Source of the DNA: a virus
DNA length: 59,674 bases
Direction: 5' to 3' (one strand)
Virus record (IMG/VR): IMGVR_UViG_3300025769_000116
Location: 1-59,674 of that record
Shown in pieces: positions 39,595 through 48,140 of this stretch. The translations under genes and the position numbers were made by a program. Each line of letters opens with the position of its first letter. The stretch's first letter is position 1. Below the pieces are notes generated by a model. It was given only the letters and a program-made list of their open reading frames with translations, made no database searches and was not told where the DNA came from.

Positions 39595-40010
39595 TTTTCG
39601 CGCCTTTTAAGTGATTTAAGAGCGCGTTGAAGACCGCGGTTTCTTTTATCTTGGCGGCTTGCTGCATCAGGATCACCGTCGTATCTAGATGAGTCCCTAG
39701 AAGCATTGGCAGCATCAGCTGCTGATTTGTAGAAGTACTGTTTCATTTTATCAGTTGAAAGTTCCGCAACAACTTCTTCCTTCTGACTTGTTTGGCTTTT
39801 CATATAATCGCGAGCTGAATCGATGTAATCTGTAGCTTTTGTAATTTTACCTTGAACCCATTCAGGAAGATTATCATCATCGCCAAACATATCGTGCAAT
39901 TCTTTAGCTGCGTCAAGCATAGTCTTGAGTTGACCTTTAGCCATACCACCTTCTTGATCGTATTCGCCTTTATCTTTAACTTGATTTAAACTTTCTTTAA
40001 AAGTTTTCAT
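39591..40010 (-). CDS. Head-associated protein with targeting-like N-terminus
   Basis: 139 residues. MKTFKESLNQVKDKGEYDQEG start, then AKGQLKTMLDAAKELHDMFG and LPEWVQGKITKATDYID, a conserved helical phage domain. Overlaps its upstream and downstream neighbours by four bases. Confidence 0.7.
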   Translation of the reverse strand: MKTFKESLNQVKDKGEYDQEGGMAKGQLKTMLDAAKELHDMFGDDDNLPEWVQGKITKATDYIDSARDYMKSQTSQKEEVVAELSTDKMKQYFYKSAADAANASRDSSRYDGDPDAASRQDKRNRGLQRALKSLKRREK

Positions 40011-40037
40011 TTTTTTAGCTACCTTTTTTATTAATAC

Positions 40038-40361
40038 TTAAGATCCGAATTCGTGTCCTGCTACACGCTTCATTTGTTTTGTGAACTCTTTGAAGCCAGG
40101 CCTATCTTTATATAACTTAATAGAAATCTCGGGTCTTTCTTTGCCTTTAATGCGCCAGTTGTAGCCCTTCTCTTTATGATCAGGGCTAGTGGTTTTTACA
40201 ACCCGGCGTTTAAACCCAGCTTCCCAAGTCTCAGACTTTTTTTCTTCAATCTCGTTTTCTTCAGGTACACAATTAGGGACTATCTTTTTCCCTTTCTTTT
40301 TCATACCAACTTGTTTATAGCCATCCCAACAAGCTTCTATAAATTCTTTAAATGGTTTCAT
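40038..40361 (-). CDS. Head-associated protein with targeting-like N-terminus
   Basis: 107 residues. MKPFKEFIEACWDGYKQVG followed by MKKKGKKIVPNCVPE, a segment frequent in marine T4-like phages, and a basic C-terminus. Overlaps the fibre gene by four bases. Confidence 0.68.
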   Translation of the reverse strand: MKPFKEFIEACWDGYKQVGMKKKGKKIVPNCVPEENEIEEKKSETWEAGFKRRVVKTTSPDHKEKGYNWRIKGKERPEISIKLYKDRPGFKEFTKQMKRVAGHEFGS

Positions 40362-41575
40362 GAGATTTCTACAATATTAATAATTGCTTCTGAAGTATAA
40401 AACGTAAACAATTGTTCACTATTTAATTGTATATATACGTTGTTATTTATTGGTGTTGCGTTTTCAAATGTAAAAATACCTGACATTGAAACAACTATTG
40501 GATCTGTATTATCAACTGCACCACTACCTGGATAAACACACGTTCCTTTTGCTACATTACCGCTACTGCCCACAATTGAAAATGATTGTATTGCTGCAGA
40601 AGTTGTAGTGTTAACAATTTCAACATCTGCAGAAATGTAATATCTTTTTCCTTGCTCAAACCCACTAAACACGCCGTTTGTTTGAGTAATACTAGTTAAG
40701 TCAGAATTATAATCTGCTGACGATGGGCTTAGATTTCCAAGTGCTCCAACACCGCTATTTGGAAATTCGACTTGATTCCAAATGCCATAGCCGACGCCTA
40801 AAGTATCTGAATTTGCAATTGGGGCTGGGCCGGGTGAGGCACCTTCGTTATAAAAATAAAAGCGTACATGGGGATTTCGATATTCCCAACTAAATTGTCC
40901 AACACCATCAGTAACAACAACTTGACCTTTTGATCCATCAGTTGTTGGCCAAGCTGTATCCTTAAGGGTGATAACATCTCCAGCAACAGATAAAATTGTA
41001 TTTGCTGAAGTGTTCTGAACATTTAAACTAATTGTTCCGACTGGGTCTTGTCGAATAATTACACCTGAGCTTGAACCACTATTTTTAAGTATAAAGTCTC
41101 TAGTATCTAAGTCACCGCCCAATTTTGGGGCCGTATCATCTTCGACTGCTTCCAATACTGTACCAGATCCAGCAATATTAGATAAGAGTGCAATAGTACC
41201 TGGACCAGAAGGAATAGTCAAGCCGTTTAGTGTACCAAAGTTGGTTTCGCTTGCAGTGATAGTAGAATCTATTTCTACATTACTTGTAAAATATATTGGA
41301 TCTAAATCATTAAGAGATTCGAGAGTATTAATTTTAATGCCACCGGCAAAGGTAGCTTCAAGAGATGCTGTTTGATCAACTTGTAAAACTTGATTTAGAG
41401 TAGGAGTCGATCCACCAATACCTTGCTCAAGACCGGCACCATATGGTGTATCACCATCTGAAATCCGCAATTCGCCGTATTCGGGGTCATAAAAAATATC
41501 ACCTTTTCTTCCGATATATTCGTAAGGGTTTGTAGCCCCCATTTTATCTACAGATATTTTAAAAGTACTAGGCAT
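40358..41575 (-). CDS. Tail-fibre-like structural protein
   Basis: 405 residues. N-terminal repeat-like domain (YIGRKGDIFYDPEYGELRIS) typical of phage fibre proteins, then beta-rich repeats (GPGTIALLSNIAGSG, LGGDLDTRDFILKN), and a C-terminal jelly-roll-like part (residues about 245-405). The N-terminal module is duplicated in the small gene at 41584-41712. Likely a receptor-binding or accessory fibre. Confidence 0.7.
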   Translation of the reverse strand: MPSTFKISVDKMGATNPYEYIGRKGDIFYDPEYGELRISDGDTPYGAGLEQGIGGSTPTLNQVLQVDQTASLEATFAGGIKINTLESLNDLDPIYFTSNVEIDSTITASETNFGTLNGLTIPSGPGTIALLSNIAGSGTVLEAVEDDTAPKLGGDLDTRDFILKNSGSSSGVIIRQDPVGTISLNVQNTSANTILSVAGDVITLKDTAWPTTDGSKGQVVVTDGVGQFSWEYRNPHVRFYFYNEGASPGPAPIANSDTLGVGYGIWNQVEFPNSGVGALGNLSPSSADYNSDLTSITQTNGVFSGFEQGKRYYISADVEIVNTTTSAAIQSFSIVGSSGNVAKGTCVYPGSGAVDNTDPIVVSMSGIFTFENATPINNNVYIQLNSEQLFTFYTSEAIINIVEIS

Positions 41576-41583
41576 TTTTAGTC

Positions 41584-41712
41584 CTAGGTTCCGTCTATGT
41601 TAATCCAAGCGCCTGAGTCTGGATCGTAAAAAATGTCTCCATCTCTACCGATATAAGTTGCAGGGTCTGTTGCACCTATTTTGTCAGCATAGAGTTTAAA
41701 TGTTGAAGCCAT
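41584..41712 (-). CDS. Mini-gene copy of the fibre N-terminal module
   Basis: 42 residues: MASTFKLYADKIGATDPATY and IGRDGDIFYDPDSG correspond to residues 1-42 of the next gene (MPSTFKISVDKMGATNPYEY, IGRKGDIFYDPEYG), then it stops at DGT. AGGAG lies ahead of ATG. A free copy of an attachment domain or the remnant of a lost fibre. Confidence 0.65.
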   Translation of the reverse strand: MASTFKLYADKIGATDPATYIGRDGDIFYDPDSGAWINIDGT

Positions 41713-44445
41713 TTATTTTTCTCCTGGCGTATCTTTTTTATACTTCCTAACTAATTTATTTGTACCCCATTCGCCAGCGCCACCTTCTTCATTAGTTACA
41801 ACAACCTTAGAGTCTACTCCTTTTTTCTGAAGAGTTTTTAATATTGCTTGCGCGTGTCTTTCGTTGTCGGCTTTTTTCCAAGGCTTACCATTAATATGAA
41901 CAGTATGTGTTTGCTTTGATCGTGGACGGTATGATGTACGTGATGTACGGCGGCGACCAAACCTAAGTTCATCTGGCTCATTACGTAATTCATATTCAAT
42001 TTCACGCCTTTTAAAATCACTAATTTCGTTAGTTGTTGACTCAATGCTTACTTCTTCTTTGCGAACTTTAGCAGCTAAATCTTTGTCTGCCTTACCCCAT
42101 GTACCGGATGATTTAGTTGCAAAACTATTGACGCGAGCTAAGCCCCATTGTGCCGGAGTCGTGCCTGGTCTATGACCAGTTTTCCATGCAGCAACACCAC
42201 GATCAAAAACTTGTTTAAGAATAGAATAAGAAATACCAGTCTTTTCTGCTTTATTTTGCAACGCAGCTTTAGGATTACTTTCGAAGATAAAATCTACTTG
42301 TTCTATTAGATCATTTAATTCTTCGTGCACCTGCGATGCTGGAACATTTTTCCACTTTTTAAATTGAGAGAAACGACCATCGAATTTTACTTGATTTTCT
42401 TTTGTTAGCGCCTGATGAGGTCTCTTTAACTGAGTTTCTTCTTGTTTACGCTTAGATTCGACTTTCTTATCTAATGGTGTTTTTGCTTCGCCAAACATCT
42501 TCGCAAAAGTTTTTGTATGTTTAGATGTTTTAGTTTTTGCAGTAGCATCACCGGGTGCCGGCTTATAAGCGGCTGGATTGTTATCTGACATTTTAGCTTG
42601 CTTGTCGAATTGCGCTTGCCTTTTTGATTGTGTAGATTTAGACAATCCTTTATGATAAGATTTATTAAGGTTTTCTTCACTAACGTGTTTACCTCTACCA
42701 TGTTTAACAAGGTACTTGCCGGAAGGATCTTTGTGAACAACGCCATTATGTTTTTTGGCATGGCTGTATGCGGTGTCTTTATCGAACGTTCCAGCGTTAC
42801 GATAGTCGCGACCCTTTTCGCCTTTGGCGCCAAGGTATCCTTCTTGCGTAATAATCTCTCTAACGCTTTCTTTTTTCTCTTTGTTTCCATCCAATTTGTC
42901 TTTAGCTTTTTTAGCAGTATATGCTGCGGCAGCAGCAGGGATTGCGGCTGCGGCCGCAGCCTGACCAACGGCACCAGCAGCACCAACTGCTACTCTTTTC
43001 GCCACTTTCTTTGCGACAGCTTTGGTTGCTTTCTTGGCAAGATATCTTCCGGCTGTTTTAGCTACACCGCGTGCAGCCAAACCAACTAGAGGTGCCGCGA
43101 GCGGGATGGCTTCATTAACTTTTTCTTCGCGAACCATTCGCCTTTGCATTCTTTCTTTCTCAGCCTGCTTAACTTGAGGAAGTAATCTTTTAGCAAGACG
43201 ATCTATTAAACCTTTTTTAGTTTTTGCTTTGTCGTCTATTTTCATTTTTTGATCAATAGACAATGTATTATAATCTCTTTTTCCAGCAACGATATGCTTA
43301 ACTTTGAGAAGAGCTTTTTTGTGAGCTCTCATTTTTAATCGGCCAATGTCAGCCTTTTTTCTCATCATAATTTTTCTTCTCATAGCAATTCTTTTTGCTA
43401 ATCTTTTCATGAGTAGACCACGCTTTCTTCGAGCAGCTCTACTTAATGCTTCATCGAGATTTTCTTCGGTCATTTTATTTTGATCTCGAGTTGCAAGAAT
43501 TCTTGCTCGATCGAGCATACGATCATGTTTAGCTTTATCTGAAGCTTTTTCTCTTTCAATAGCTGATTTAGCACGATTCACGTGATCAGTTGCTTCTCTA
43601 ATACCCATTCCTTTACGTGTTAGAGTATATAATGCTTTACTAGATTTTTGATTAATAGCAAGCTTATTTGGTAAGCCCATTAAAAAGTTTGATATTTTAC
43701 CGTCTTTAGCAAGCTCTCTCATTTTAGAAGCAGACATACCATCGACACCTTCTGAGTCTGGATCTCTCTCCCCGGCAGTTACTGTTTGGATTGATTTAAA
43801 ATTATATTCTTTACCATTATACTTGTTGGCAAGTGTATCAAATTCTTTAACGCGATCAGAACCCACGACAATGGTGACATCTGTATATGCTGAGTCAAGT
43901 TCTTTGAGTACTTCGATGATATTTCTAGCAGAAGATTTTTTAACAACATCACCGAATGCTTTCTGAGCCCAAATTAATTTGTCTTTGTAAGATAAAGGAT
44001 TTTTTTTAGCATCTTGACTGTGAGAAAGATAAATTGCTGCTTCTCCACCTACCCTTTTAGCAGTCTTATTTAATGCCCTTACTAATTTTTCGTGGCCGGT
44101 GGTAGGTGGATTCATGCGACCGAAAGTGATAACAATTTTTTTATCGCCGTTAACTGCTTCGCTTTTAACTTTTTGAACCTTTTCTTTACTAGCGCCAGCG
44201 CCCGATTCTTTATTTTTTTCAGCATCACTATCACTAGTGTTTGGTTCGAGTTCTATGTATTTCTCTGGATCGATTTCTGTAAAAGCAACTTTCTTTTTTC
44301 CGCCGTCAATCGTTTTGCTATCAGAATCAAAAGATTTGAACTTTTTGAGTTTTTTTCTATCTTTTTTCTTGTCGTTTGAATTGTTTGAAGCATCATCAAC
44401 ATCTACTTCAGCGTCGGTTTCAACGTCTTTATCTAATTTAGGCAT
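41713..44445 (-). CDS. Nucleotidyltransferase-containing large virion-associated fusion protein
   Basis: 910 residues. Acidic/basic low-complexity N-terminus (1-100); a cytidylyltransferase/NMNAT-type domain (about 101-260) with ITFGRMNPPTTGHEKL at 107-121 (HIGH-like GH) and SASKMREL (ISSTxxR-like); basic helical section (about 300-430); an alanine/lysine-rich hydrophobic stretch (about 450-520); a conserved phage domain with SYSILKQVFDRGVAAWKTG near the C-terminus; and a KYKKDTPG end. Late promoter box 33 bases upstream implies a particle-linked protein. The nucleotide substrate is unknown. Confidence 0.72.
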   Translation of the reverse strand: MPKLDKDVETDAEVDVDDASNNSNDKKKDRKKLKKFKSFDSDSKTIDGGKKKVAFTEIDPEKYIELEPNTSDSDAEKNKESGAGASKEKVQKVKSEAVNGDKKIVITFGRMNPPTTGHEKLVRALNKTAKRVGGEAAIYLSHSQDAKKNPLSYKDKLIWAQKAFGDVVKKSSARNIIEVLKELDSAYTDVTIVVGSDRVKEFDTLANKYNGKEYNFKSIQTVTAGERDPDSEGVDGMSASKMRELAKDGKISNFLMGLPNKLAINQKSSKALYTLTRKGMGIREATDHVNRAKSAIEREKASDKAKHDRMLDRARILATRDQNKMTEENLDEALSRAARRKRGLLMKRLAKRIAMRRKIMMRKKADIGRLKMRAHKKALLKVKHIVAGKRDYNTLSIDQKMKIDDKAKTKKGLIDRLAKRLLPQVKQAEKERMQRRMVREEKVNEAIPLAAPLVGLAARGVAKTAGRYLAKKATKAVAKKVAKRVAVGAAGAVGQAAAAAAIPAAAAAYTAKKAKDKLDGNKEKKESVREIITQEGYLGAKGEKGRDYRNAGTFDKDTAYSHAKKHNGVVHKDPSGKYLVKHGRGKHVSEENLNKSYHKGLSKSTQSKRQAQFDKQAKMSDNNPAAYKPAPGDATAKTKTSKHTKTFAKMFGEAKTPLDKKVESKRKQEETQLKRPHQALTKENQVKFDGRFSQFKKWKNVPASQVHEELNDLIEQVDFIFESNPKAALQNKAEKTGISYSILKQVFDRGVAAWKTGHRPGTTPAQWGLARVNSFATKSSGTWGKADKDLAAKVRKEEVSIESTTNEISDFKRREIEYELRNEPDELRFGRRRTSRTSYRPRSKQTHTVHINGKPWKKADNERHAQAILKTLQKKGVDSKVVVTNEEGGAGEWGTNKLVRKYKKDTPGEK

Positions 44446-44476
44446 TTGAAAACTCTATCTTATTGAGCAATAAAAT

Positions 44477-45199
44477 CTATTTATAATTCTCTTTGAATGA
44501 ACGGATAAAATCATAATTCAAAGTAGAAGATCCTTCATTCCAAATAGTAGAATCTCTAACATAGCCCAAAGCTACATTTGGATTAGCTAACACGAGAGGC
44601 AATTGGCATTTTCTTTGATGTCTAAGGAAATAAGCATTATCAATACAACCAAGCAATCCCACATCTTCAATTTCATCAACTAAAAACTGCGCTGTCTTTT
44701 TTGTAATTGCATAGGCATGGGCACCTTCGTGGCCATTTATACTTAACCACTCTTTAGCATTGCCGGCTTTGACATGATTATATTTTTCTGGATCTGGAAT
44801 TTTATAGCCCAAAACTGCTATTTTATAGTCAGGTACTTCTAATTCTAAAGGATGCAGCATAATTGCATCGTGTTCTAAAATAACAACAGCTTCATCTGGA
44901 CCTTGGGCTATTCTTTTCCACATCGCTCCATGACCGGCAGAAGCACATTCTGCTTTATGACCGGGCAACGGATTTAATAAAAAGGTTGGTTGATGCGGTT
45001 CTAAAATGGGCCAACGCATTTTTACACCTGTTAAGCTCCACGCGTCTCTTCCGGTCATATGAGAATAGCCGTCGAAATAGCTCCAAGCTAATCCTACCTT
45101 GTCGCAAGACTCGGCTGCACCTTGGGCGTACTCTATAGATTTAGGTTCATTAATTCTTAGAATAAAAGCCTTCGACACTTTGTGCGTATTGTTGCTCAT
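44477..45199 (-). CDS. GT25-like glycosyltransferase
   Basis: 240 residues. KAFILRINEPKSIEYAQGAA start, GHGAMWKRIA and VVILEHDAIML (acidic EHD motif), with AYAITKKTAQFLVDEI near the end, as in GT25 family members. Overlaps the sulfotransferase gene upstream by 50 bases. Part of the glycan island. Confidence 0.72.
   Translation of the reverse strand: MSNNTHKVSKAFILRINEPKSIEYAQGAAESCDKVGLAWSYFDGYSHMTGRDAWSLTGVKMRWPILEPHQPTFLLNPLPGHKAECASAGHGAMWKRIAQGPDEAVVILEHDAIMLHPLELEVPDYKIAVLGYKIPDPEKYNHVKAGNAKEWLSINGHEGAHAYAITKKTAQFLVDEIEDVGLLGCIDNAYFLRHQRKCQLPLVLANPNVALGYVRDSTIWNEGSSTLNYDFIRSFKENYK
44478..44485 (-). promoter_or_regulatory. T4-type late promoter box
   Basis: TATAAATA on the minus strand, 33 bases before 44445. 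The same bases encode the last codons and stop (Tyr-Lys-stop) of 44477-45199. Confidence 0.75.
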
Positions 45200-45872
45200 A
45201 TTTGGCTACCTTAATTTTTGAATATAGGTCAAAATCTTCTCTGAAGTGATTGGCCATTTTTTGTACAGTTGGTCTATCGAACTCAAATTCTGCATTTCTT
45301 TCTGTTCTAAACTCAGATTTAAAGTTCGGTAATTTTTCTACTATATCTATATTTAAACTACGAACGAACTCGGCCAATTCATCATTTAAATTTTCATACA
45401 ACCAAAACTTGCCTTTATAACTGTCTTGAAATCTGAGCATGTCGTATTGGAGAATTCTTGAATTAGGTTCATTTGTAAAACAACCAAATTGATCTACATA
45501 AGAGTTATAATGTTCAAGAGTGCCGGGACCAGTATGACCTCTCCATTTTTTAAAGAAATAATAAAAACTTTTTTGTCGATCAATAGGATCTCTCAAAACG
45601 GCAAATATATTCCAATGCCTAATGTGGTCAAGATTAATTAAACCATCTTTATACAATTCTTCGAGTGTTACATGATATATCTTAAAGTTTTTTTGATATT
45701 TGAACATTATTGCTTGAGGAAGATTGCCTTGAAATTTAGTATCTTCGATTGGGCCAATAATCGCGTTTGGATCATGCGGCATGACGTTTTTACGAAAAAA
45801 TTCCATCATGCTACTACTGGCAGTTTTAGGTGTCCTCAAAAAAATAAATTTGTATCTTGGTGATATAAACAC
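45150..45872 (-). CDS. Sulfotransferase (PAPS-dependent)
   Basis: 240 residues. 5'-phosphosulfate loop FLRTPKTASSSMM (R13-S21, with K16 and T17) and 3'-phosphate motif AVLRDPIDRQKSFYYF (R94), the two PAPS-binding signatures of carbohydrate sulfotransferases. It would add sulfate to a glycan, presumably one built by the neighbouring transferases. One-base overlap with the GT32 gene. Confidence 0.85.
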   Translation of the reverse strand: MFISPRYKFIFLRTPKTASSSMMEFFRKNVMPHDPNAIIGPIEDTKFQGNLPQAIMFKYQKNFKIYHVTLEELYKDGLINLDHIRHWNIFAVLRDPIDRQKSFYYFFKKWRGHTGPGTLEHYNSYVDQFGCFTNEPNSRILQYDMLRFQDSYKGKFWLYENLNDELAEFVRSLNIDIVEKLPNFKSEFRTERNAEFEFDRPTVQKMANHFREDFDLYSKIKVAKYEQQYAQSVEGFYSKN

Positions 45873-46525
45873 TATTGTCCCTCATTATATTGTTTAGTCC
45901 ATGGCATTCCAGTAGAACCCCAATGGTGCTCAGCGTATACTTTATCTGGTCCATTATAATATTCAGCTCCGCGCGCATAATATTGTGGGATAAAGTAATG
46001 GGATGGCCAAATCCTTAAATCGTCTCTATCAACATAACGTGATAGGTATTTGTTACCAGTAGACATATAAGGTTCTGGCATTAGTTGTCCAGGATATAAT
46101 TTATGAAGATCGTCAATAATATCTTCAAGTAATTTGTTTCCAGGATTTGCTGCCATAATTGGCTGCACAAAGTTTTTATAGTTAGGATCTGTATGCTTGC
46201 TATTTTCAAAACAAGTATAAGCAAAGTTATCAGGAGAATCAAAAAGTTCTTCACAATTATTTAAACAAACCATATCTGCTTCAGGCCAAAAGCCACCTTC
46301 TTCATATATCAATTCATAACGAATTAAATCAGAAACTCCACACCACTTACGAGTATAATAATAACGATCAATAAGTTTTTGATTTCTAAATGTTCTTTGC
46401 TTAAGCATATCATCTGTAAAGATTTTATACTCCCAGTCTGGATGTTTATCTTTCCAGGTATTCATCCATTGAAGAGGCGGTTGATAAGGACCTATCCAAA
46501 TTTGAGTAATTTTTTTTTCAATCAT
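45872..46525 (-). CDS. GT32-like glycosyltransferase
   Basis: 217 residues. KKITQIWIGPYQPP, GVSDLIRYELIYEEGGFWPEADM (with E82-x-D84 in the place of the DxD metal motif) and a C-terminal AEHHWGSTGMPW are typical of GT32 (OCH1-type) transferases. ATG at 46525 forms ATGA with the preceding gene; a five-codon extension is unlikely. Confidence 0.82.
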   Translation of the reverse strand: MIEKKITQIWIGPYQPPLQWMNTWKDKHPDWEYKIFTDDMLKQRTFRNQKLIDRYYYTRKWCGVSDLIRYELIYEEGGFWPEADMVCLNNCEELFDSPDNFAYTCFENSKHTDPNYKNFVQPIMAANPGNKLLEDIIDDLHKLYPGQLMPEPYMSTGNKYLSRYVDRDDLRIWPSHYFIPQYYARGAEYYNGPDKVYAEHHWGSTGMPWTKQYNEGQ

Positions 46526-47310
46526 TGTATTAAATTCCACCTTTTATTATCATCACATAATTTCAATACACTATCTCTTTCAACAAACCAATCGTGTTTA
46601 AAAAAACAAAGTCTTTTACCCTCTTCTGTCATTTCAATTTTTTCTTTTGGAGAACTAAATGTAGGTGTTTCTTTAAAATCAAAACCGTAAATATTTACTG
46701 ATTGCACTTGATCACGATTTTTTCTTTTAATATTTTTATTAAATGCGTCGAGTATGTGTAATACTGTTACACCAGTAGATGGGTTTCTAAATTTTCGCCA
46801 AAGGAGCGCTTTTAAATCCCTTTCATTAGCATATTTTTCATTGTATTCATGTTCAAATTCTTTTTTAGCAAGAGGATTTTGATATTTTAAAGGGGTGCCT
46901 TTTGGAAGCCAAAAAAAGCCTTTTGTCATTTTATTAAAGCCTAGACCTAAGTCTAAAACATTAACTTTAACACCATCATCTCCATTTAAAGTATCTACCA
47001 TTTTTGGTGCAGCTATAGGCCCTGGCACTACGCCAGGATGATCTGCACCTATTCTACTAACCCAAAAGTGATAATTTTCGGTATCCCATACAGACCAAAC
47101 ATCTATTTTAGATCCAACAGCTGACTTTAAATCATATTCTTCATTATCATACCTTTCATCTCCAACAAAAAAAATTCCTGAATGATTCATTCTAATCACG
47201 ACATCGTGTGAATCTATTTCTTCACCATATGTTTTAGAATTAAGAGATTGCGCGTTTCCTACAACTGCAACCCTTTTTTCAGCTACTAATGCGTGAAATT
47301 CGGGTATCAT
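46522..47310 (-). CDS. GT29-like (sialyltransferase-type) glycosyltransferase
   Basis: 262 residues. VAVVGNAQSLNSKTYGEEID and SHDVVIRMNHSG reproduce the L-motif of GT29 sialyltransferases, which bind CMP-sugars (residues about 14-41). A downstream NPSTGVTVLHIL fits the S-motif region. A eukaryotic-looking family reported sporadically in marine bacteria and viruses. ATG at 47310 has AAGG upstream. Confidence 0.8.
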   Translation of the reverse strand: MIPEFHALVAEKRVAVVGNAQSLNSKTYGEEIDSHDVVIRMNHSGIFFVGDERYDNEEYDLKSAVGSKIDVWSVWDTENYHFWVSRIGADHPGVVPGPIAAPKMVDTLNGDDGVKVNVLDLGLGFNKMTKGFFWLPKGTPLKYQNPLAKKEFEHEYNEKYANERDLKALLWRKFRNPSTGVTVLHILDAFNKNIKRKNRDQVQSVNIYGFDFKETPTFSSPKEKIEMTEEGKRLCFFKHDWFVERDSVLKLCDDNKRWNLIQ

Positions 47311-47312
47311 TT

Positions 47313-47876
47313 TTATACCTTTTCTACCCACCAAACAAAATCGTCTGCTGTAGTATAAGTATCGCCAAACGCTTCCTTTACTGCTTGTTGTACAGTTGGA
47401 AAATGAATGTCGTGTCCAATGATTCTACCACCTTTCTTAATCTTAGGTGTCCAGTCCTTAATATCTCTTGAGCATCCTTCGTAACCATGATCAGCATCAA
47501 TAAAAACAAAATCTAAGCTTTCGTCTTCAACTTGCTCAGCGGCTTTTGACGTGTAGTCTCGAATAAACGTTGTTCGATCTGGATGTTGAGCACAAAATTC
47601 CATGATATTAGAATAATATTTGTCATGATCCCAAGCATGGCCATTTTCGCCGGGAGTCCATTTTTCAGGTCCATTGTTTCCTGGTTGAGGAGCATATAAA
47701 TCAACGCCGATCATATGCATATTTCGACACGTTTTAACTAAGTGCCTAAACGTATGTCCTTCCCAAGTACCGAGTTCAGCACCTTTAGTCCAGCCAAAAG
47801 ATCTTGCCATTTTTTCAATTACTAACCATCTCCACATATCACCGCCGTCGTGCCCTCTGTCTCTTATACGTCCCAT
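47313..47876 (-). CDS. Class I SAM-dependent methyltransferase
   Basis: 187 residues. Motif I GAELGTWEGHTFRHLVKT, motif II-like DFVFIDADHGYEG and GGRIIGHDIHFP match the Methyltransf_24 family, often used in sugar or glycan modification. First gene of the glycan island in transcription order. Confidence 0.82.
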   Translation of the reverse strand: MGRIRDRGHDGGDMWRWLVIEKMARSFGWTKGAELGTWEGHTFRHLVKTCRNMHMIGVDLYAPQPGNNGPEKWTPGENGHAWDHDKYYSNIMEFCAQHPDRTTFIRDYTSKAAEQVEDESLDFVFIDADHGYEGCSRDIKDWTPKIKKGGRIIGHDIHFPTVQQAVKEAFGDTYTTADDFVWWVEKV

Positions 47877-47914
47877 AATATAAACTCCATCTTATAGTTT
47901 ATTCTATTTATTGA

Positions 47915-48136
47915 TTATTCTTCGGTAACATTATTACTTAATAATCTTCCCGAAATAAGATCTGCTTTTTCTGATTGTATTACTTCAATACAAAGATTAG
48001 TAACTTCTATTTCTTTACGAATCCACCACATTTTTTGTTGCAATTTATCTAGCTCTGCTTGATAGTATTCTAACTCTTTTTCTTTCCGAATTTTTTGCTC
48101 AATAATATCGGTTAAGAGCAGAATATTATTAGCCAT
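47915..48136 (-). CDS. Small coiled-coil protein
   Basis: 73 residues, one long amphipathic helix (EQKIRKEKELEYYQAELDKL). No known family. Between the fibre-type structural protein and the glycan island. Confidence 0.6.
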   Translation of the reverse strand: MANNILLLTDIIEQKIRKEKELEYYQAELDKLQQKMWWIRKEIEVTNLCIEVIQSEKADLISGRLLSNNVTEE

Positions 48137-48140
48137 TTTA

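Noticed and set aside
42628-43089. Long plus-strand reading frame opposite the 910-residue gene
   Set aside because: Cysteine/phenylalanine-rich translation typical of an antisense shadow of lysine/alanine-rich codons; no ribosome site.
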